Origin: Candidatus Zhuqueibacterota bacterium
Lineage (GTDB): Bacteria > Zhuqueibacterota > Zhuqueibacteria > Residuimicrobiales > Residuimicrobiaceae
Assembly: GCA_963169875.1 (NCBI GenBank)
Contig: CAUJEL010000139.1
Span: forward strand, 1-55,176
DNA length: 55,176 bases
Direction: 5' to 3'
Shown here: piece after piece, positions 8,059 to 16,964 of the stretch
How the letters are laid out: every line of letters starts with the position of its first letter
How positions within the stretch are numbered: the stretch's first letter is position 1
Program-made: the position numbers and the translations under genes
The notes under the pieces: model-generated
Told to the model about the DNA's origin: nothing
What the model saw: the letters and a program-made list of their open reading frames with translations, nothing else
Database searches by the model: none

Positions 8059-8931
8059 TCAGACGCGTTTAAATTTTTTGCGAAAACGGTAGCGGATCCA
8101 GGTGGCCGAAAAATTCATCAATAATACCAGCACCAGCAGCACCAGTGCGGTTCCGTAAGCCAGGGGACGCACTTTGACGATTTCATGGTGCTGGGTTGAC
8201 ATGATGAAGAGATGATAGGGCAGCGCCATGAACTGGCTGGTCAACACTTTGGGAAACGCATTGAGTTGTGGCCAGAAGAAAGCGACGCCGGTGAAGAGAA
8301 TGGGCGCGGTTTCGCCCGCGGCGCGCGCCAGTCCGAGAATGGTTCCGGTGAGCATGCCGGGCACGGCATAGGGCAGCACGTTGGTGCGGATGGTCTGCCA
8401 CTTGGTCGCTCCCAACGCCAGTGCGCCTTCGCGATAGGACATGGGTACGGTCTTGAGCGCCTCTTCGCTCGCAGTGATGGTCCAGGGCAGGGTCAGCAAT
8501 CCCAAAGTGAGCCCGGCTGAAATCACGGACAGGCCAAGGTTCATCATCAGCACAAAAAGGGCAAAGCCGAACAGGCCGTGCACGATGGAGGGCACGCCGG
8601 AGAGGTTGCGGATGGCGAGGCGGATCACGCGCACCAGTCTGCCCTGGGTGGCGTATTCATTGAGATAGATGGCGGAAAAGATACCGACGGGCACAGAGAA
8701 GACGATGGTGACCATGCTCACCCAGAAGGTGCCGACAATGGCCGGCCAGATGCCGCCTTCGGTCATGCCTTTGCGCGGTTTGGCGGTGAGGAACTCCCAG
8801 TTGATCACACCGATGCCCTTGGAGAGGATGTCCCAGACAATATAGGCTACCATGGCCAGCACCAGGACGGTTGCCAGGCGCAGCAGATTAAAGCCCAGTT
8901 GCTGTTGAATTTTGCGCAGGTTTCCTTTCAT
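8059..8931 (-). CDS. pstA: Phosphate ABC transporter permease PstA
   Basis: A 290-residue inner-membrane permease with about six hydrophobic segments and the ABC-permease EAA-type loop ([14 protein letters not shown]). Family features include [22 protein letters not shown] near the N-terminus and [14 protein letters not shown] near the end, both characteristic of PstA. It forms the phosphate channel with PstC. Its ATG overlaps the pstC stop by 4 nt (ATGA), showing translational coupling; AAGGTG lies 6 nt upstream. Confidence 0.95.
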   Translation of the reverse strand: MKGNLRKIQQQLGFNLLRLATVLVLAMVAYIVWDILSKGIGVINWEFLTAKPRKGMTEGGIWPAIVGTFWVSMVTIVFSVPVGIFSAIYLNEYATQGRLVRVIRLAIRNLSGVPSIVHGLFGFALFVLMMNLGLSVISAGLTLGLLTLPWTITASEEALKTVPMSYREGALALGATKWQTIRTNVLPYAVPGMLTGTILGLARAAGETAPILFTGVAFFWPQLNAFPKVLTSQFMALPYHLFIMSTQHHEIVKVRPLAYGTALVLLVLVLLMNFSATWIRYRFRKKFKRV

Positions 8932-9830
8932 CGCATCACCTTTTGGTAGCGTTGTAACACCATATCGGAAGCAAGATTGAAGATAAACGTGATCACAAAG
9001 AGCACAAAGGCGATGACAAAGAGGGAATGATAATGGGTGCTCCCCTGCACGGTTTCGCCCAATTCGATGGCGATGGTGGCGGTCATGGTGCGCACCGGAT
9101 CGAGGTAGCTGTGCGGCATGGCCGCGGCGTTGCCGCAGACCATGAGTACGGTCATGGTCTCACCGATGGCGCGCCCCATGCCCAGCATCACGGCCGCGAT
9201 GATGCCGGAGAGGGCGGAAGGGATGGTGACGCGTATCAGCGTCTGCCATTTATTGGCCCCGAGGGCCAGCGAAGCGCTCTTGAGTTCCTGGGGCACGGCG
9301 ATGATGGCGTCCTCGGAAATGCTGATGATGGTGGGCAGAGCCATCACCGCCAGCAGAATGGAGCCGTTGATCGCGTTCAGGCCGCTCGGTGTATTGAACA
9401 ATTTGGCCAACAGAGGGCTGAGGACTACGAGGCCGAGAAAACCCACCACGACTGAGGGTATGGCCGCGAGCACTTCAATGATGGGTTTGACGATCTCACG
9501 TACGCGATGGTTGGCCACATCCGCCAGCCAGGCGGCGGTGGCGATGCCGATGGGCACCGCGATGGCCATGGCGCCGAGGGAGACCATCATGGTGCCCACC
9601 AGCAGGGCCATGATGCCGTGGGTTTCCTGCACCGGCGAAGTGGGTTCCCAGCGGCTGGCGGCAAAGGCTTTCAATCCCAGTTCCTTGACAGCCGGCCAGG
9701 CCTGGACCAGCAGCAGCATGAATATGCCGAGCAGGACCAGGATGGCGAAGAGGCCGTTGAGCATGAAGAATTTTTCAATGGCCTGTTCCTTGATGCAGCT
9801 GGAGCGTTTACGTTTTTGGATTTTGTTCAT
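8928..9830 (-). CDS. pstC: Phosphate ABC transporter permease PstC
   Basis: A 300-residue permease with six predicted membrane segments and the EAA loop (KSASLALGANKWQTL). GRAIGETMTVLMVCGNAA is a typical PstC stretch. A basic N-terminus (MNKIQKRKRSSC) precedes the first membrane helix. The ATG at 9830 gives a normal PstC length; the frame extends 26 codons further upstream with no family likeness. No strong Shine-Dalgarno sequence precedes it. It is separated from pstS by a 280-bp repeat-bearing gap, unlike the tight spacing of the rest of the operon, so expression is probably lower than that of pstS. Confidence 0.94.
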   Translation of the reverse strand: MNKIQKRKRSSCIKEQAIEKFFMLNGLFAILVLLGIFMLLLVQAWPAVKELGLKAFAASRWEPTSPVQETHGIMALLVGTMMVSLGAMAIAVPIGIATAAWLADVANHRVREIVKPIIEVLAAIPSVVVGFLGLVVLSPLLAKLFNTPSGLNAINGSILLAVMALPTIISISEDAIIAVPQELKSASLALGANKWQTLIRVTIPSALSGIIAAVMLGMGRAIGETMTVLMVCGNAAAMPHSYLDPVRTMTATIAIELGETVQGSTHYHSLFVIAFVLFVITFIFNLASDMVLQRYQKVMR

Positions 9831-9905
9831 TTTGGGGTCATATCCGTTATTGGATTTAAATTGGGGCACAACAAAAACAGGTGGCGCCCACAAAAAAAAT
9901 GCTGT

Positions 9906-10110
9906 CATTGCCGGTTGGTAATGCCGGCGGCCACCTTCAGGAAAAGAACATCAATAGCCGCCGGGATGCGCCGCTGCGGCAGTATCCCATTCCGCAGACT
10001 CTATCGGCTTTACCGGTTGCGGCATCCTTCCGGTTCCTGTTTATCGATCCAGCCCCGTTCGTCCTCACGGGATGCCGCAACCTGATGGCCGCCGGGATGC
10101 GCCGCTGCGG
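9906..10110 (-). repeat. Direct and inverted repeats between pstS and pstC
   Basis: A 23-bp perfect direct repeat (GCCGCCGGGATGCGCC then GCTGCGG) is at 9957-9979 and 10088-10110; the second copy abuts the pstS stop codon. Between them are 13-bp perfect inverted arms GGTTGCGGCATCC (10015-10027) and GGATGCCGCAACC (10070-10082). A small hairpin, CATTGCC-ggtt-GGTAATG, is at 9906-9923. In pst operons the binding protein is usually made in excess; such hairpins after pstS could stabilise its 3' end or attenuate transcription into pstC. A decayed repetitive element is an alternative. Confidence 0.7.
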
Positions 10111-10995
10111 TTAGAATCCCGCCTTCTTGTTGTTTTCCAGGTATTGGCCGGCGACCGGGTAAAATCCCATCTCTTCCACAACCTTTTGTCCCTCGGGTCC
10201 GAGGATGAAGGCGATGAAATTCTTCACATTTCCCTTGGGCTTGCCGTTGGTGTATTGATAGAGCGCACGGGCGATGGGATAGGTACCGGCTTTGATGTTT
10301 TCTTTCACCAGCGGGCTGACCGCTTTGGCGTTGCCGGCGGAAACATCCAGCACCTTGATGCCCGGCAGCACCTGGCCCTTGTCATCAAACACATAACCGA
10401 CGCCGACATAGCTGATGCCGGTTTTGTCACTGCCGACGGCTTCCATGATCTGGGCATTGCCGTTCATCTGTTTCATTTTTGCCGAGTAATCCTTGTTGCC
10501 GAGCACGTGTTCCTGGAAGAAGACATAGGTGCCCGAATTGGGCTGACGGCCGTAGAGCGAGATGGGCATGTTGGGTCCGCCGAGCTCTTTCCAGTTGCTG
10601 ATTTCGCCGCGGAAGATGGCGCCCACCTGGGCCATGCTCAACGATTGCACGGGATTGTCATGGTGTACGATCACCGACAGGGCATCGATGCCGATGGCGA
10701 TTTCCGTGGCAACGACGCCGTTTTCCTTGGCGGCGGCGTACTCTTTTTCTTTCATCGGACGCGAGGCATCGGCAATTTGCACTTTGTTGGCGATGAGCGC
10801 GGCGATGCCCACGCCCGAGCCACCGCCGGTCACGGCGATGGCGGTGGCGGGATCTTTTTCCATATAGACTTCAGCGAGACGCTGCACCAGATTGACCGAG
10901 GTGTCAGAGCCTTTGATCTGGATGAAATCCTGGGCTGCGGCGATAGCCGGTAAGGCCACCAGGGCTGCCAGGGCTAAAATGATCGATTTTTTCAT
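10111..10995 (-). CDS. pstS: Phosphate-binding periplasmic protein PstS
   Basis: A 294-residue secreted binding protein with a signal peptide (MKKSIILALAALVALPAIAAAQ). Ligand-loop motifs are IKGSDTS near the mature N-terminus, TGGGSGVGI and GRQPNSGTY, all of which contact phosphate in this family. VGAIFRGEISNW and EGQKVVEEMGFYPV are also typical. There is no lipobox, so the protein is free in the periplasm. It has AAGGAGT 7 nt before the ATG and lies 36 bp downstream of the porin gene, suggesting one transcript. Confidence 0.95.
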   Translation of the reverse strand: MKKSIILALAALVALPAIAAAQDFIQIKGSDTSVNLVQRLAEVYMEKDPATAIAVTGGGSGVGIAALIANKVQIADASRPMKEKEYAAAKENGVVATEIAIGIDALSVIVHHDNPVQSLSMAQVGAIFRGEISNWKELGGPNMPISLYGRQPNSGTYVFFQEHVLGNKDYSAKMKQMNGNAQIMEAVGSDKTGISYVGVGYVFDDKGQVLPGIKVLDVSAGNAKAVSPLVKENIKAGTYPIARALYQYTNGKPKGNVKNFIAFILGPEGQKVVEEMGFYPVAGQYLENNKKAGF

Positions 10996-11031
10996 GGTAT
11001 TTACTCCTTCATTTTTATAAGTGCAATGCTG

Positions 11032-12180
11032 TTATTCACCAATGATCTTCCCGGAATCGAATTTGGCATAAAGCGTGATCCGGGCGGTGACGTCGTCTTT
11101 GAGGCCTTCCCTGGCGTACGATTTGATGAATACATTGGGCATGATGTGCATGTTGCTCACGGGGATATAATCCAGTCCGGCGATGAGAAGGCTGTTCTCG
11201 TCATCCATGCCGCTGCCGCTCATTTTGCCGTTGGAAAATTTCGTATAGACCGTTTCGCTGGTATTGGGATCATAAACATCGTATCGGGCGTAGGCTTTCA
11301 GCTTTGGGATCGGGGTTATCAAAGAGGCAAAGACCGAATAGCCCGTTTTCACCACATCGGCTTTGTCATAGCCGGTCAGTTTAAGGTCGTTGACGACGCC
11401 GTTTTCGATGCCGGATTTTTGATTAGTGCGTTGAAAGTACTCGGCGCCCAGCGTATAGCGCGGCTGGTCGTAGCCGATGAAGGCTTTCCAGGTCATGCAG
11501 CCGGTGGAGCCGGTATAATCCTTGCCCGCACTCATCACCGTGGCGGTCTGCGGGTCTGTTGGATTCTGTTTTTCATAATCCACATAACCCTCGAGGATGA
11601 GACCTCTCATGGGCGTGAGCCACAGGGCATAGCCGATTTTTTTGTAGCGATCGCCTTCGGAAGCGCCATAGCCGGTGCCGTTCATGAAGGTCAGCCAGTG
11701 ATGCACCAGGTTGTTGAGATCGCCCTTGAGGGCGATGCCCATGTCGGCCGAGGAGCTGATCTTGTTGAGGTCCATGATCGTTTTTTCGATGGAACGGTAG
11801 CCCCAGTACTCTTCGCTGTTTTTAAACGCATTGGTTTCGGCGATGCCGAGATAGAGTTTGTGCAGGGGGATGAGGTTGCTCCATTCGATGAACGCGTGTT
11901 TGACAAAGGGGTTGATCTTGCTGGTGCTGCCGTAGGCGCCGTGCTCGGATTCAAGGCGGAAACGCACCTTGATGGCTTCGGTGATGTTGTTTTCGAAGGT
12001 GAAGTAAATACGACGGAACTGAAATGCATTGCGGTCTTTTTCAGCGGCTATGCTGTTATTATGGTTGTAGGAATAGTCAGCGAAAACGACTCCGTCAATT
12101 TTTGAAGTGGTTTGTGCCTGGGTTTGTGCCGATAGTGAAAGCGCCCAAATGGTCAGTGCGAGCATGATTACTTTTTTCAT
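11032..12180 (-). CDS. Outer-membrane porin, probably phosphate-starvation type
   Basis: A 382-residue protein with a signal peptide (cut after about residue 22, AQTQAQ). Alternating amphipathic strands fill the mature part, for example FQFRRIYFTFENNITEAIKV and YTLGAEYFQRT, as in 16-18-strand porins of the OprP/OprO-like (phosphate-selective porin) or related families. It is the first gene of the pst-pho transcript, which suggests passage of phosphate or phosphate esters through the outer membrane; that function is inferred from position. The C-terminus (SGKIIGE) lacks the usual final aromatic residue. AAGGAG lies 7 nt before the ATG. Confidence 0.75.
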   Translation of the reverse strand: MKKVIMLALTIWALSLSAQTQAQTTSKIDGVVFADYSYNHNNSIAAEKDRNAFQFRRIYFTFENNITEAIKVRFRLESEHGAYGSTSKINPFVKHAFIEWSNLIPLHKLYLGIAETNAFKNSEEYWGYRSIEKTIMDLNKISSSADMGIALKGDLNNLVHHWLTFMNGTGYGASEGDRYKKIGYALWLTPMRGLILEGYVDYEKQNPTDPQTATVMSAGKDYTGSTGCMTWKAFIGYDQPRYTLGAEYFQRTNQKSGIENGVVNDLKLTGYDKADVVKTGYSVFASLITPIPKLKAYARYDVYDPNTSETVYTKFSNGKMSGSGMDDENSLLIAGLDYIPVSNMHIMPNVFIKSYAREGLKDDVTARITLYAKFDSGKIIGE

Positions 12181-12194
12181 TTCTTACTCCTTGA

Positions 12195-12240
12195 TTTGAT
12201 GGTGAATCAAAAAGCATTTTGACAGTAAAAGATAGTAAAC
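12195..12240 (-). promoter_or_regulatory. Candidate PhoB-binding repeats upstream of the porin gene
   Basis: On the plus strand GACAGTAAAA (12221-12230) is followed directly by GATAGTAAAC (12231-12240), a 10-bp tandem repeat 41-60 bp before the porin ATG. Read on the minus strand it gives CTATC and CTGTCAA, similar to one half of the E. coli Pho box (CTGTCAT), though the period is 10 rather than 11. A 6-bp-arm hairpin, TTTGAT-ggtga-ATCAAA (12195-12211), lies in the leader. The region is shared with the divergent olsF-like gene. Confidence 0.35.
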
Positions 12241-12436
12241 AGATGTTACCTGAGCATGTAGGCTGGATGAAGAAATTGTTAAGACGTACGGCTCTTTGCC
12301 TGTCCGGGTAATATTTCTTTTGACTCAAACGGAAAATTTTACTATTTTAACCAGGCGCAGCGGCATCATTCTACAGAGGATGGTTGCTGCAAAACTGCCA
12401 AATCCCGAGTTCCCTCCACATGAAAAAGGTGGTGTC

Positions 12437-14188
12437 ATGAAAGAGCTCAATGTCCGTGAGATCATTTCATCCAGGAATCCCAATCTATTTGAAAAATATC
12501 CGCGTTTTATCGGCAACTTGATTGTTCGTTTTTTTGAACGCTTGCTGCATGTGGAGGAGATCAATTCATTCATCAGAAATTCAGCCAATATGACCGGGCT
12601 GGCGTTCATCGATGAAGTTTTTGAGGGGCTCAATTTTTCCTATTATATGTCAAGCAGTGACCGCCAAAAGATACCGGCGGACGGCAAATTGATCGTCGTT
12701 GCCAACCATCCTCTCGGCGGACTCGATGGTCTGGCGCTGTTGCGCGCCATCGGTGAAGTGCGCCCGGATGTCAGGATCATTGCCAATGATGTCCTGCTGA
12801 ACTTTGAGAACCTCTCGGATCTGTTTCTGCCGTACGATGTATTTTCCTCGCGCATGCAGAAGGAGCATGTTGCGCGCATCGCCAAGGCCTTGATGGAGGA
12901 GCGGCCTGTCATTTTCTTCCCTGCCGCGGAGGTGTCGCGATTGGCGCCCAAGGGCATCCGCGATCCCAAATGGCTCAACGGCCCGGTGTTCTTCGCCAAG
13001 AAATACGATGTGCCGGTTCTGCCGGTGTTCATCAAAGCGAGAAACTCGATCCTGTTCTACCTCATCTCCCTGATCAATAAAAGAATTTCAACACTGCTTC
13101 TGGCGCGGGAAATCTTTAACAAGCGCGGCAAGTCCATCCGCTTGAAAGTGGGCGATCCCATCCCGGGGGTGGTTTTCAGTTCGAGCTACCTCAAGGCGGC
13201 CGTGACCACCAAGCTGTTGCGCAAACACACCCTGCTTCTCGCCCGTAAGAAAGCCGCTTCCATCTTCAAAACCGAAAAGACCATCATCCATCCCATCGAT
13301 CGCAAGCGCCTCAAGGAAGAACTGCTGGCCTCTGAACTGCTGGGGGAAACCAGCGACGGCAAAAAGATTTATCTGATCCATTTCGACAAGGCCGGCCAGG
13401 TGATGCGCGAAATCGCCCGACTGCGCGAGCTGACCTTCCGCCGCGTCGGTGAAGGTACCGGACTCAAGCTGGATCTGGACCGCTTCGACCGCTATTACCG
13501 ACATATCGTGCTCTGGGATGATGATGCGCTGGAGATCATCGGATCCTATCGCATCGGTAATTGCCAGGAGATCTTCTCGACGCACGGTGTGGATGGCCTG
13601 TATACCAACACGTTGTTCAAATATACGGATAAGGCCCAATCCTATCTTCAGTTTGGCCTCGAACTGGGCCGGAGTTTTGTCCAGGCCAAATATTGGAAAA
13701 CCAATGCGCTCGATTATCTGTGGCAAGGTATCGGCGCTTATGTGGCCAAGCATCCGGAGGTGAAATATCTGCTCGGACCGGTGAGCATCAGCAATACCTA
13801 CACCGAAGATGCCAAAAATCTGCTGGTCTATTTCTATTCCAAATGGTTCCCCGGGGATGCCTCCCTGGCACCGCATATCGCGCCGTTCCGCATCTCGCAG
13901 AAAAAACAGGAAGAATTGGCTGATGTATTTACCGGCAAAGAATATCGCGAGGATGTGCGCAAGCTGAAAGAAGAACTCAAGGTTTTGGGTTTCACCATTC
14001 CCATTCTTTACAAACAGTATTCAGAGCTGTGCGAAGAGGGCGGCGTCTCTTTCATTGATTTTGGCGTGGACAAGGATTTTGGCGATTGCATTGACGGACT
14101 GATTCTGGTGCAGATCGAATACCTCAAAGAGAGCAAACGCGAACGCTACATTTCGATCAACCAGCCCAAAAGTCCGCCGGAAAAGTAA
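12437..14188 (+). CDS. Bifunctional ornithine-lipid synthase-like acyltransferase (OlsF-like)
   Basis: A 583-residue fusion. Residues about 60-290 are a lysophospholipid-acyltransferase domain with the variant motif NHPLGGLD (His 91), an FPAAEVSR block (161-168) in the place of FPEGTRS, and a later PVLPVFIK. Residues about 320-560 are a GNAT/hemolysin-like N-acyltransferase domain related to OlsB (RLRELTFRRVGEG, LDRFDRYYRHIVLWD, IIGSYRIG). This order is that of OlsF, where the C-terminal part makes lyso-ornithine lipid and the N-terminal part adds the second acyl chain. The divergent position beside the pst-pho cluster supports a phosphorus-free lipid role. The ATG at 12437 with AAAGGTGG upstream was chosen over earlier in-frame starts. 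Glycine or other aminolipid synthesis is also possible. Confidence 0.78.
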   Translation: MKELNVREIISSRNPNLFEKYPRFIGNLIVRFFERLLHVEEINSFIRNSANMTGLAFIDEVFEGLNFSYYMSSSDRQKIPADGKLIVVANHPLGGLDGLALLRAIGEVRPDVRIIANDVLLNFENLSDLFLPYDVFSSRMQKEHVARIAKALMEERPVIFFPAAEVSRLAPKGIRDPKWLNGPVFFAKKYDVPVLPVFIKARNSILFYLISLINKRISTLLLAREIFNKRGKSIRLKVGDPIPGVVFSSSYLKAAVTTKLLRKHTLLLARKKAASIFKTEKTIIHPIDRKRLKEELLASELLGETSDGKKIYLIHFDKAGQVMREIARLRELTFRRVGEGTGLKLDLDRFDRYYRHIVLWDDDALEIIGSYRIGNCQEIFSTHGVDGLYTNTLFKYTDKAQSYLQFGLELGRSFVQAKYWKTNALDYLWQGIGAYVAKHPEVKYLLGPVSISNTYTEDAKNLLVYFYSKWFPGDASLAPHIAPFRISQKKQEELADVFTGKEYREDVRKLKEELKVLGFTIPILYKQYSELCEEGGVSFIDFGVDKDFGDCIDGLILVQIEYLKESKRERYISINQPKSPPEK

Positions 14189-14289
14189 ATTCGGCTCTTC
14201 GCAGGCGGATGAGGAATCAAGGTATTGACATTTTCGATTAATAATACTATTTTGCTGCAGGTAATCAACTGATACGCGAGGATGCTGTT

Positions 14290-16560
14290 TTGTCTTTAAA
14301 AAAATTGTTATGCTGCACTGCGATAATCGGCTGCATTTTGGGCGCCTCTGCAGGTTTGGCGCAACCACGGGGAGATCGTCCAACCAGACCGGCTGCGCTG
14401 AAAAAGACGCTGGTCGATGATTATTGGCATTATCATAATGTCGGGAATCTCGGTCTCACGGTCACCAATTATGGCGTCATCGGCGAAGGATATAACAATC
14501 CGGATCAGCCTTCCTGCATGTACAAGCTTCAGGCCGATAATCTCCGCGATCAAATCGAACATATGTCTTTTGGCGGTTTATGGGTGGGCGGCCGCAGCGG
14601 CTACGATGGCATGATTCATGTTTCCACCGCTATTGTCGATGGCGTGTTCGAGGCCGGTGAGGAGGGATTCGAGTTCACCAACAGCGCCTCAGCCGGCGAT
14701 ACCGTCAAGATCAGATCGACCATTGTCACCTCCCCCTATTTTTCTCCCGACGCCATTTCCCATCAAGATTTTATATGCGATTTTACCGACGTCAATCTCC
14801 GTGTGCCGGGCACCGATTTTGAAATACCCAATCATACCCCCCTGGGTTTGAATGTGCATCTTGAATCCTACGCCTGGAATTATCCCTACACCGACGCCTT
14901 TGTCATTCTCAATTATACCATCACCAATGTTTCGGCCTATCCCATAGAGGATGTCTATGCCGGCATCTGGTGCGATGCCGCGGTAGGCAACATGAATTAC
15001 ACCAACATTTACGAACCGGGCGGCGGCTGGTCCTGGTACGACAATCTCACCGGCTTTGATGAGCCCTATGATATGGCCTATCAATTCGACGTGGACGGCG
15101 ATGACGGGTTTGCACAGAGCTATTTCGGCTTGCGCTATCTCGGCGCCTCGGCGCAGCGGGACCGCGTACAGGTCGCTTACGATCAATGGCGCTGGAATAC
15201 CTCCAGCAGTCTTGATTATCCCGACTATGTCATGCCCATGGATGATGAAGGCCGATACAATGTGCTCGCGGGCCGTCATACGGGACAATATTTCAATACG
15301 GTTAATGACGGCGGCATCCCCAGTGATCCCGTGAATCTGGGGAGCTGGATGGTCTTTCTGGGCGCCGGGCCGCTTGCCACCCTGGAAGCTGGCCAGTCAA
15401 CCCAGATCACGTTTGCCATTGTCTGCGGTCTGTGGGCCACCCAGGATGTACTGGACAATCCGGAGCGCCGTGCCAATGTGCGGCTCAATTCCGAGTGGGC
15501 GAAAATCGCTTACAACGGCGAAGATGTGGACGGCGATGGCAAGCTCGATCCCAATGAGGATGTGAACGGCAATGGCCTGCTCGATCCGGGTGAGGATACT
15601 TATCAGGCGGCGCTGGATCTCAATGGCAATGGCCGCTGGGACGCCGGCGAAGCGGTGTTTGGCGACAGGGACGGCGTCCTCGATATCGAAGAGGATGTTT
15701 ATTCCAACCTCCTCAAGGGCATCACGGCGGGCAACGGCGTCATCGACCGTTTCATTCTGCCGAGTCCGCCGCCCTCTCCCAATCTCCTGGTGGTCCCGGG
15801 AGATGGCGAGGTCACCTTATGGTGGGATGATCTTCCGGAAGCGTATGAAGATCCCATCACCCGGGAAAAAGATTTCGAGGGATACCGGGTCTACAGCTCC
15901 CCCAAGACGGCCGGGGGCAGCGACGCCACCCTGCTGGCGGAATTTGATGCCATCGATAACCTCGGGTATGACACCGGTTTTGAACTGGTGCGCAAGGATA
16001 CGATGATTGCGGAGCATGCTTACCACTATCGTTTCAAGAACAGCAATCTGCTCTCCGGCTGGCCCGGTCAATATTGGTTCGCGGTCACTGCGTTTGATCA
16101 AGGCAATCCGGCCAACCGGTTGCCGAGTCTGGAGAGTTCGGTTCTCGAGAACAAAACCTATGCCATCATCGGTTCCGCGCCGCAAACCAAAGAATCCGGA
16201 AAACAGGCGGGCGTTTTCCCCAATCCCTACCGCGCGCAGGCCGCCTGGGATGGAGACGGCGACCGCGAACACATGCTGTGGTTTTTCAATCTACCCGCCA
16301 AAGCCCATGTGCGCATTTTCACCCTGGCCGGTGACCTGGTGGATGAGTTTCATCACCATGCAGCGAGTTATCGCGGTGAGGACGTGGAACTGATGCAGCA
16401 AAAGATCGGCTCGACCGGCACGGTGCTGCCGGGCGGCATGCATGCCTGGGATCTCATCTCCGCGTATGATCAGGCCGTGGCCACAGGGCTTTATTTTTTC
16501 AGTGTTGAAAATCAAGAGACCGGGGAAATTCAGACGGGTAAGTTTGTCATTATTAAATGA
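14290..16560 (+). CDS. Secreted sorting-domain protein with EF-hand-like loops
   Basis: A 756-residue secreted protein. A TTG start at 14290 is supported by GAGGA upstream and by the signal peptide LKKLLCCTAIIGCILGASAGLAQ. Residues about 412-460 hold four calcium-loop-like repeats (DVDGDGKLDPNE, DVNGNGLLDPGE, DLNGNGRWDAGE, GDRDGVLDIEE). A fibronectin-III-like region follows (about 490-640). The C-terminal 110 residues (VFPNPYR, then KAHVRIFTLAGDLV, GLYFFSVENQ, GKFVIIK) match the layout of type IX secretion type A sorting domains. It is therefore likely carried to the cell surface. The large N-terminal half has no family I recognise. It heads the envelope cluster that continues to 29237. Confidence 0.75.
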   Translation: MSLKKLLCCTAIIGCILGASAGLAQPRGDRPTRPAALKKTLVDDYWHYHNVGNLGLTVTNYGVIGEGYNNPDQPSCMYKLQADNLRDQIEHMSFGGLWVGGRSGYDGMIHVSTAIVDGVFEAGEEGFEFTNSASAGDTVKIRSTIVTSPYFSPDAISHQDFICDFTDVNLRVPGTDFEIPNHTPLGLNVHLESYAWNYPYTDAFVILNYTITNVSAYPIEDVYAGIWCDAAVGNMNYTNIYEPGGGWSWYDNLTGFDEPYDMAYQFDVDGDDGFAQSYFGLRYLGASAQRDRVQVAYDQWRWNTSSSLDYPDYVMPMDDEGRYNVLAGRHTGQYFNTVNDGGIPSDPVNLGSWMVFLGAGPLATLEAGQSTQITFAIVCGLWATQDVLDNPERRANVRLNSEWAKIAYNGEDVDGDGKLDPNEDVNGNGLLDPGEDTYQAALDLNGNGRWDAGEAVFGDRDGVLDIEEDVYSNLLKGITAGNGVIDRFILPSPPPSPNLLVVPGDGEVTLWWDDLPEAYEDPITREKDFEGYRVYSSPKTAGGSDATLLAEFDAIDNLGYDTGFELVRKDTMIAEHAYHYRFKNSNLLSGWPGQYWFAVTAFDQGNPANRLPSLESSVLENKTYAIIGSAPQTKESGKQAGVFPNPYRAQAAWDGDGDREHMLWFFNLPAKAHVRIFTLAGDLVDEFHHHAASYRGEDVELMQQKIGSTGTVLPGGMHAWDLISAYDQAVATGLYFFSVENQETGEIQTGKFVIIK

Positions 16561-16629
16561 TTCAGTCCCGGAAAACGCATTTGCCAAGGCGTCCGGACCA
16601 ATCAAATCAGAATTGTTGTCATTAGTCAA

Positions 16630-16767
16630 CCTGAATTATTCACCGCCGAGGATGCAGAGGTACGCAAAGAAAAGAAAAACGGAAAAATGGCCTCGATGAC
16701 AACTTAATGACTGAAATGGAATTTGAATCAAATTAGTTCGATAATCATTACAAAAACAGCTCGGCGG
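16630..16767 (+). repeat. 138-bp dispersed intergenic element, copy A
   Basis: This segment and 41543-41680 are both exactly 138 bp, start CCTGAATTATTCACC and end CTCGGCGG. By ungapped hand alignment 96 of 138 positions match (about 70%), with most differences near the end. It lies in the 404-bp gap before the OB-module gene. The rest of the gap is AT-rich with no recognised gene. The CGCAGAG...GCAAAGAAAAG core resembles non-coding repeats scattered through many environmental bacterial genomes. Confidence 0.75.
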
Positions 16768-16964
16768 TTTATTCTATTACCCCGGAAAACTTTTTTAGCA
16801 AAATTGTCACGCAGAGTGTTTGATCATAATGGAAAATTTATTTGTTTGCAGCCATGCGCCTGCGTTAAGAATAGAACAGGTGAATTGGTGAAATGGGTGG
16901 TTTTCAGAGTGAACTCGACATTTGCTATAACAATGGATCAATAAACAACGAAAGGAGTTGCATC

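Noticed and set aside
16723-16944. Small 73-codon frame upstream of the OB-module gene
   Set aside because: No ribosome binding site or likeness; overlaps the 138-bp element.
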